A stretch of 64,000 nt of DNA from Mucidula mucida (lineage: Eukaryota > Basidiomycota > Agaricomycetes > Agaricales > Physalacriaceae). Shown one piece after another: positions 58,881 to 64,000 of this stretch (position 1 is the stretch's first letter; each line of letters begins with the position of its first letter). The notes beneath the pieces were generated by a model, which saw only the letters and a list, made by a program, of their open reading frames with translations, did no database searches and was not told the DNA's origin. Where the stretch lies: the NCBI GenBank assembly GCA_015501055.1, contig JADNYV010000039.1:124001-188000 (forward strand), given 5' to 3'. The position numbers were made by a program, and so were the translations under genes.

Positions 58881-60333
58881 TCATGTATCCAATTGAACTT
58901 CTTCTTCAATCTCCCACATCGACTTGGGGCTGCCAAGGACATCGCCTCCAAGAAGACTAGTATCCTCTGAAGGTCTTATCGTCCGGCGCTCTCCGAAATC
59001 GGTCATCATCGTCGACCTCTGTCTCACACGCCACCGCTTGCAGAATAGGACAACCTTCTTGTAAGCACGGCTGGCCATGGGTTTGATCGTTATCTTGACA
59101 GGAATGTGCAGCTGAGTTCTCAGGATACGACCCACGCCGCCCAGGGACTGAGTCTTGCGGATGGGAGGCGGGTTATAGATGCCTGAAGGCTGGCCGTAAG
59201 GCGTTGCATGTCCCAACTCGTCCTGATTAATGGTCGTTTCAAAAGGTAATGCGACAAACGTGGTACTCACCTCCGAATCTGCACGGGGACAGTTGACTAC
59301 AAGAGTTGGCATCTTGATCTGGTTGTCGGCGAGAAGAACAGGTCCGCGAACGGTCTGGCTCAAGCCCATGTGCAGAAATTGGTTACGGATTCGACCAAAG
59401 TACCATGGTCCAGTCGATGTATTCGGCGGAGGAGGCGTGGGGGGGCGAGCAGCCAACGGTGCAGTTATACTCGGTTGGCCCTTATCAGCAAGGGCTTCGG
59501 AACGAGGATACACGACGGAGGCGTCGCTCGACTGTGGCAAAAACACAGATGCCGCAACTGTAGATAGTATCGTCGCTTGGACAGTGGTCGTCGTCGGCAT
59601 AGGTTGCCAGTGGTGCGGCGGAAATGTATACTCAGTAGGAGTGCCCTTGTTCGATTCGTACCATCGCTGTTCGTGGTATAAGCTTGATGATACAAAAACG
59701 TCGAGCACGAAAAGTGAACGTACGATGAAGTCATCATACATCTGTTGTCGAAGATTCGTATCGTCCTTCAAGCGGGTTATCCAGGCGAGTTTCTTCTGCT
59801 GTATTTCATGCCCGAGCCACCTCATAGCAGGTTCGGGAATAAAATACGGATTAGGGTGGCCTCTATTCCCCAAAGACCAAGCGCCCAGCCGTTCAGGCTC
59901 ACTCTGGTATGGCACACAGATCAGCCAAGATTTAGCTTGCCCTTTATAGGACAGACATCTCGGGTCAGAGCGAATCGGAAGAGGCTTTTGATTCCAAGCG
60001 GACAATACTCATTGGGCTCAACGGGGATGAGGAAATGCTGCAACAGTGCTGGCAGATCGAGGAAACCACAGTTTCTGAAGGTTGCCAAAGACATATCTCG
60101 TCCGAGTCGGAGGTGAGTCTGACACATGGTCGACGACGCAAGGATCCTGTATGAAGGTGATGGGGCGTAAGTTTGCCCTGGTCCCTCGTGAGCCAAAAGG
60201 TATCTCCGATGTCTAAAGATCCAATGTCGTGCACTCCATCGTCAAGGAGAGGAGGCTCTAGCATGAGACAGACAGCTTCGAGTATCGTGTCACAAGTGCC
60301 GTATATGTAGCCCCGCCGGAAGGCAGAGGCCAT
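58881..60333 (-). CDS. Gene T: hypothetical protein unique to right arm
   Basis: A long open frame ends at 58881 and covers about 330 codons, with NPYFIPEPAMRWLGHEIQQK, a proline-rich linker (APLAARPPTPPPPNTS) and ITIKPMASRAYKKVVLFCKR. Upstream on the same strand, a probable first exon begins MASAFRRGYIYGTCDTILEA at 60333, and a second carries LRLGRDMSLATFRNCGFLDL. These read as one gene with two or more introns that I could not fix precisely. No family recognised. It lies between family X copies B and C and has no counterpart in the left arm. Confidence 0.5.
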
Positions 60334-61631
60334 AGTAGTTTGGGCGCCAGATACGCGTTACGGAATTACAGTAACACCAGCAGTAGGCAATGGGAAAAGG
60401 CGGGAAAGGAAGAAAGGAGGGTATGTAGGAAGAAAGGAAGTGAAAGGAAAAGAAATGTGGTATTCCCTTCCAAAGCATCGAGGCTTATGAAGCCCCATGA
60501 AACTGGACTCGTGTAATGCTACAAACTGGCATCCAACCGCGACAGCAGTAATTTCCGAATAAGAAAACAATGAACGCCAAAGCCATGACAATGATGTGGA
60601 AAGCACGTGCCAAAAGAACAATGAACAGTTCGGTCCTAACAAAACCATCAATCATCGTTGTCAACCTACATGATGGTATCGGCGAGTCCTTTGTTGTGCA
60701 GAACTCTCCCTTGTTCCCTTCGAGGTATAAGTACATGATATTGGAACGGCGGGGACCGACTTACCTCCTTCACAATTAGAACAACAACCACGAGAGACGA
60801 CTGGTTCAAAGTTCCTCGATTGGGGAGACCGTTCCCAAAGCAGAATTTTTTCCAATCGATCGTCCTTCAGTTACCCAATCAATCTGGGGAGCGAGATAGT
60901 ATACGTAGCACTTGACCGTGTCAAAGATCTTGACGTCAGGAATTCGATGAGTTCTAGCTACGAACGGGAACCAAGAAGCAGAATCGAGTGCATGGCTTTC
61001 CAGAAAATCCCATCAAGGACAGATCCCATCCAGCGCTGGAGAGTCAAGGCGCTGGAAAGGTGAGCACTATATTGTACGCTGCCTGAGAGTGCTTACATTT
61101 TGATTGAAGAAGAATCATCGACGAGAGAGATCAGCCAACGGTGAACTCACGATCGTCACACGAGTCTCTTCGAGGACAGCATCTGCATACCGAGGCCGTA
61201 CAAATGCGTTCCTCCATTGATGCCGTTCCCTCTTATCTCGTACAGGGAATGAGCCCTCGCGACTGTATATTGTTATGCGGTTGGCCGTTTGTCAATGGCA
61301 GGGAATTCCACAACGTCGGTCATCTCTACGTGCAGTAGGCATCCATCAAGAAGAGACCATAAGAGTAACGAACAGGTAGACATTCGATGAGTATTTGAGG
61401 TTTTCCCGACTCCTGGCATGATGATAGTTCAAGTTCGGATGCCAAACGGCAATTGCCGAGCCACAGCCACGCGACATTCCGCTGATCAAACAGGACAGAG
61501 AAGGTAAGATTGAGCTGAATGTGCGTACCACAGTTCAATGCTAGCTGTGCCTGCACCTAAGGCACGATAGATTCTTAATCGACTCTGTACTTCAGTCAAA
61601 TACAACTGCGCCGTCCCGTCCGCCACGGTCA
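60334..61631. other. No gene recognised
   Basis: Upstream region of gene T with a long purine-rich tract on the plus strand near 60390-60460, then short frames without family signature. Confidence 0.4.
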
Positions 61632-62853
61632 CTAAAGCGGACCAGATAACAAAGATATAATCTGAGATGAATGCGAATTGCCAGCTTGTAAGACAGTATC
61701 AAACGCATCCAAATAACTCTGGCGGCGGGGCTCATGTTGCACCCACCAGAAATTGCTGAAGGCGGAACGAAAATATGTCACCCTGATCTTTAACTCGCAC
61801 AGGAGACCGACAATCTCGCGCATGTGCACTTTTATTGTGTGAAGCAAGCCAGGTATATCGGCTACGAGTGAAGCACGGCCGCCTAGGGCATTGAACGAAA
61901 GATGTTGTAAGATTCGAAGAACAGCCATATAGACCAATCTGTTACCACCGAGTTCGACCATTAGACGCTGGCCAAGGTGGTCGAGCCGGGATTGGAGGGG
62001 GGAGATGCAGTCAGAGGCACGCTGACATGTGGTGGACATGCTATCATATAGCTATAGATCTAACGAATCGAGCGCGTCCCCATGCGGGGACGCAGTGCCC
62101 GGTAATGTGCAATTGCATCGCCCAAGGAACCATGTAGCGTCTTTCGTAGCTTCAGATACCAGATACAGGAATTCGTAACAAAGAGATGTGAACTCGAGGG
62201 CGATGGGACGTGTCCGATGTGGGCCATACTTCGCCACCTGCACGGACATGTATCGCGCACTGGCGTGCAGAGCTTTTTCGGCGCGAATGATTCCTCATAT
62301 ATGGCAACAATATTCCGAGTACCGGTTTGTGGAGGATCACTATTGAAGGAGTACTAACAGGCCATTAATGCGACGTGCATACAAGCTATATGTGCACACT
62401 TACGTTCGATTGGGTGTTTTCTTCCCAAGCAAATATGGAGAGCAAATCCGGAGACTTAATGAAGGTTAGTGCATGACTTTAAGTCCAATGGATTCAAACC
62501 TCTGTAGTGTTCATGCTTTCGTCGCGATAAGAGTTCAAGTGAATTTTCGTCTCGGTCAAGCAGGACGGTGATAACGTCCAGATCCAAGAGGGCCGAAAGC
62601 TGTCGGCAATGGCAGACGATCGAACTGAGGGATATACTGCACTCCAACTGTACTAGCCACGAGATATTTGAGAGGATAATGTCAAGAGTAAGGAAGCAAT
62701 GTCTTGTCCGGCCCGGGTCCCGAACTTCTCTCTACCCGTCACCCACAGCTTCAGTTTCAGATACAATCGATTCAGCTCTTCGTGTTCGAGTACAGAAGCG
62801 TGTTCCTTGTAAAAAGGGTCGCCAAAAATACGCAGTATATTCGAACCGCCCAT
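61632..62853 (-). CDS. Family X, copy C (most complete copy)
   Basis: Starts at 62853 with MGGSNILRIFGDPFYKEHAS and continues through LNRLYLKLKLWVTGREKFGT, LLDLDVITVLLDRDENSLEL and RKHEHYRGLNPLDLKSC, to a last exon with RLDHLGQRLMVELGGNRLVY and ELKIRVTYFRSAFSNFWWVQ and a stop at 61632. Lesions seen in copy A are absent here: the base after Gly-Asp-Pro is present and the disrupted codons are CGA and GGT-AGA. Two or more introns are required. One join (after QISRG, near 62650) is not resolved, so I cannot exclude a lesion there. The product is helical and has no known domain. Confidence 0.5.
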
Positions 62854-62929
62854 CAACAGCCTGGACTTTTCGGCAACCTCTTCGGTGCTCTACTCAGTAA
62901 TTCCGAGGAGGAAGAACTATCGGGAGCCG

Positions 62930-63430
62930 ATACTCCTTACACAAGGCGAGAAACTGCTTCGCCCTCCACTGCAGATATGCTCATGAAACGCCAAGAGTTT
63001 CTCATTGACCACTCTAGCATGTTGGGACTTGGTTGGGACGACTAAGGACGTCTACCGGCCGTCAGCTAGGAATCCCGGAAACCTACAGAACGCGTCTGCA
63101 TGCACCAGCACAGCTTGGTAGCATTCTCAACATCTCTGCTATGTGAATCCTACTCTATGTATGTCAACGCCCGTGGCCGTGGTACACCGCTTTGACGGTA
63201 CGACGACTACGGTTGCCAGTTGTTAAGCAATTGGGAGTCGAAATCGCGACTCACAGCGCCTCTTGGAGCTCTGTCTGATGCGATCCGTCTGTTCTGTGCT
63301 ACGCGACAAAGCTACATATCTTGATCAATATATAAGGCCGTCCTTGATGAAATTCAGCTTCAGAGAAACCTGGCGTTCCCCTCTCACATACCGCTGGACG
63401 GTCAACTTCTGAACATTCTTTCACGTCATC
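62930..63430. other. Outer flank of right arm
   Basis: A plus-strand open frame ends at 63045 (tail DHSSMLGLGWDD), overlapping the start of X copy C on the other strand. A decayed version of its last residues can be traced in the left arm near 26100-26230, so the inverted similarity may extend slightly further out. No family recognised. Confidence 0.35.
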
Positions 63431-63850
63431 ATGTATCCTCCTCTCTTTACTCTTATCCTCCTCGCCGTACATGGCGTCACCGTCATGTCTCTTCCTAATC
63501 CCGATTCGAGCGCTATCAATACCCAGGTAGCTACATATTTTCATCTTCATTCTCATGTTTGCCGATGTCCCGTAGTTGGTGAGCAGGCAGACAAACAAGA
63601 ATAAAGGAGGCAGCAGAGGGAATAGTAACGTGAGTTCTTTGACATCGATTGCTTCACTTTGTTGATTCTTTCAATCTTATAGAACAAAAAATGCAATGCC
63701 ATAAAACGCGACCTTGAACTCGTCACACGTGCACCTGTAGCAACGGGCGTTGCAACGCTGTGCGGCGTTCCGGTGCCACGCCCTGCAGCTACCGTCTGCA
63801 AGTCGAAGAAGTATCCTCCCTCTTCAATTCGAATAACAACAAGCGAGTAA
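63431..63850 (+). CDS. Small secreted protein, 3' end uncertain
   Basis: The ATG at 63431 opens a signal peptide (MYPPLFTLILLAVHGVTVMS). Exons at 63431-63526, 63576-63629 and from 63683 join in phase through introns of 49 and 53 bp. The product continues with a basic, Asn/Gly-rich stretch (RQTNKNKGGSRGNSNNKKCN) and a segment with three further Cys (CNAIKRD, TLCGVPVPRP, TVCKSKKYPP). The third exon either stops at TAA just after ACAAGCGAG or is spliced at GTAAGT near 63846-63851 and runs toward the window edge. No family recognised; small Cys-containing secreted proteins are common in mushrooms. Confidence 0.55.
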
Positions 63851-64000
63851 GTAACGGGTTTTTGTAGACAATGTATCGTCTCACGGAGTACGCATTGAAG
63901 GCCCCGACGTCGGATGAGGAGGATTCTGAGACGACCGCCTACGATCCGATCAGCATTCGGACAATCAGAACAAACGACTCAAAGGCTTGTAAAGAAACAG

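Larger units (their letters stand above)
48900..62930. repeat. Right arm of giant imperfect inverted duplication
   Basis: Mirror image of 26180-38600: Y, Z, Zn2Cys6 factor, ABHD11-like hydrolase, 7TM remnant and two family X copies, all on the opposite strand to the left arm. The right arm is longer because it carries gene T between two X copies, and it lacks gene W. Confidence 0.85.

Noticed and set aside
59230..59949. 239-codon open frame on the plus strand
   Set aside because: Antisense to the longer proline-rich frame of gene T; its composition is that of a reversed coding strand and it has no splice or family support.

Overview
The window looks like nuclear DNA of a mushroom-forming basidiomycete (Agaricomycetes). 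Genes are cut by many GT-AG introns of about 45-60 bp. The gene families fit that group: unspecific peroxygenases, an aryl-alcohol-oxidase-type GMC enzyme, fungalysin, a Mug135-like protein, and an AT-hook protein with a Cys-rich tail. There is one nuclear tRNA-Val(AAC). No function was tested; all calls come from reading the sequence and recalling families.

Bases 1-8000 hold an oxidative cluster: a short heme-thiolate peroxygenase, an EthD-like protein, a GMC oxidoreductase with both catalytic histidines, and a long peroxygenase. GMC alcohol oxidases make H2O2 and peroxygenases consume it, so co-location makes functional sense. Bases 8.7-25.7 kb are ordinary, mostly intact genes: a membrane-anchored GH5 exo-beta-1,3-glucanase, an AT-hook/Cys-cluster protein, a 5'-truncated App1-type phosphatase fragment, a Mug135-like protein, an F-box/leucine-rich protein, tRNA-Val, a transketolase-family enzyme and a secreted fungalysin.

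From about 26.2 to 62.9 kb the window is a huge imperfect inverted duplication. The left arm (about 26.2-38.6 kb) and right arm (about 48.9-62.9 kb) carry the same gene families in mirrored order and opposite orientation: family X, a 7TM-like remnant, an ABHD11-type hydrolase, a Zn2Cys6 transcription factor, a large nuclease-like family Z, and a small gene Y. The spacer of about 10 kb holds single-copy genes: a homeobox factor, the SDH assembly factor 3 and cyanate hydratase. Arm similarity is patchy. Some blocks are nearly identical (the Y/Z promoter, the 3' half of the Zn2Cys6 gene, the hydrolase) and neighbouring blocks are clearly diverged, which suggests local gene conversion between old inverted paralogs. 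The two hydrolase copies are broken at different places. The two Z copies differ at a residue that looks catalytic. Each arm also has a private gene (W on the left, T on the right).

The end of the window (63.4 kb onward) starts a small secreted-protein gene that probably runs off or ends near the edge.
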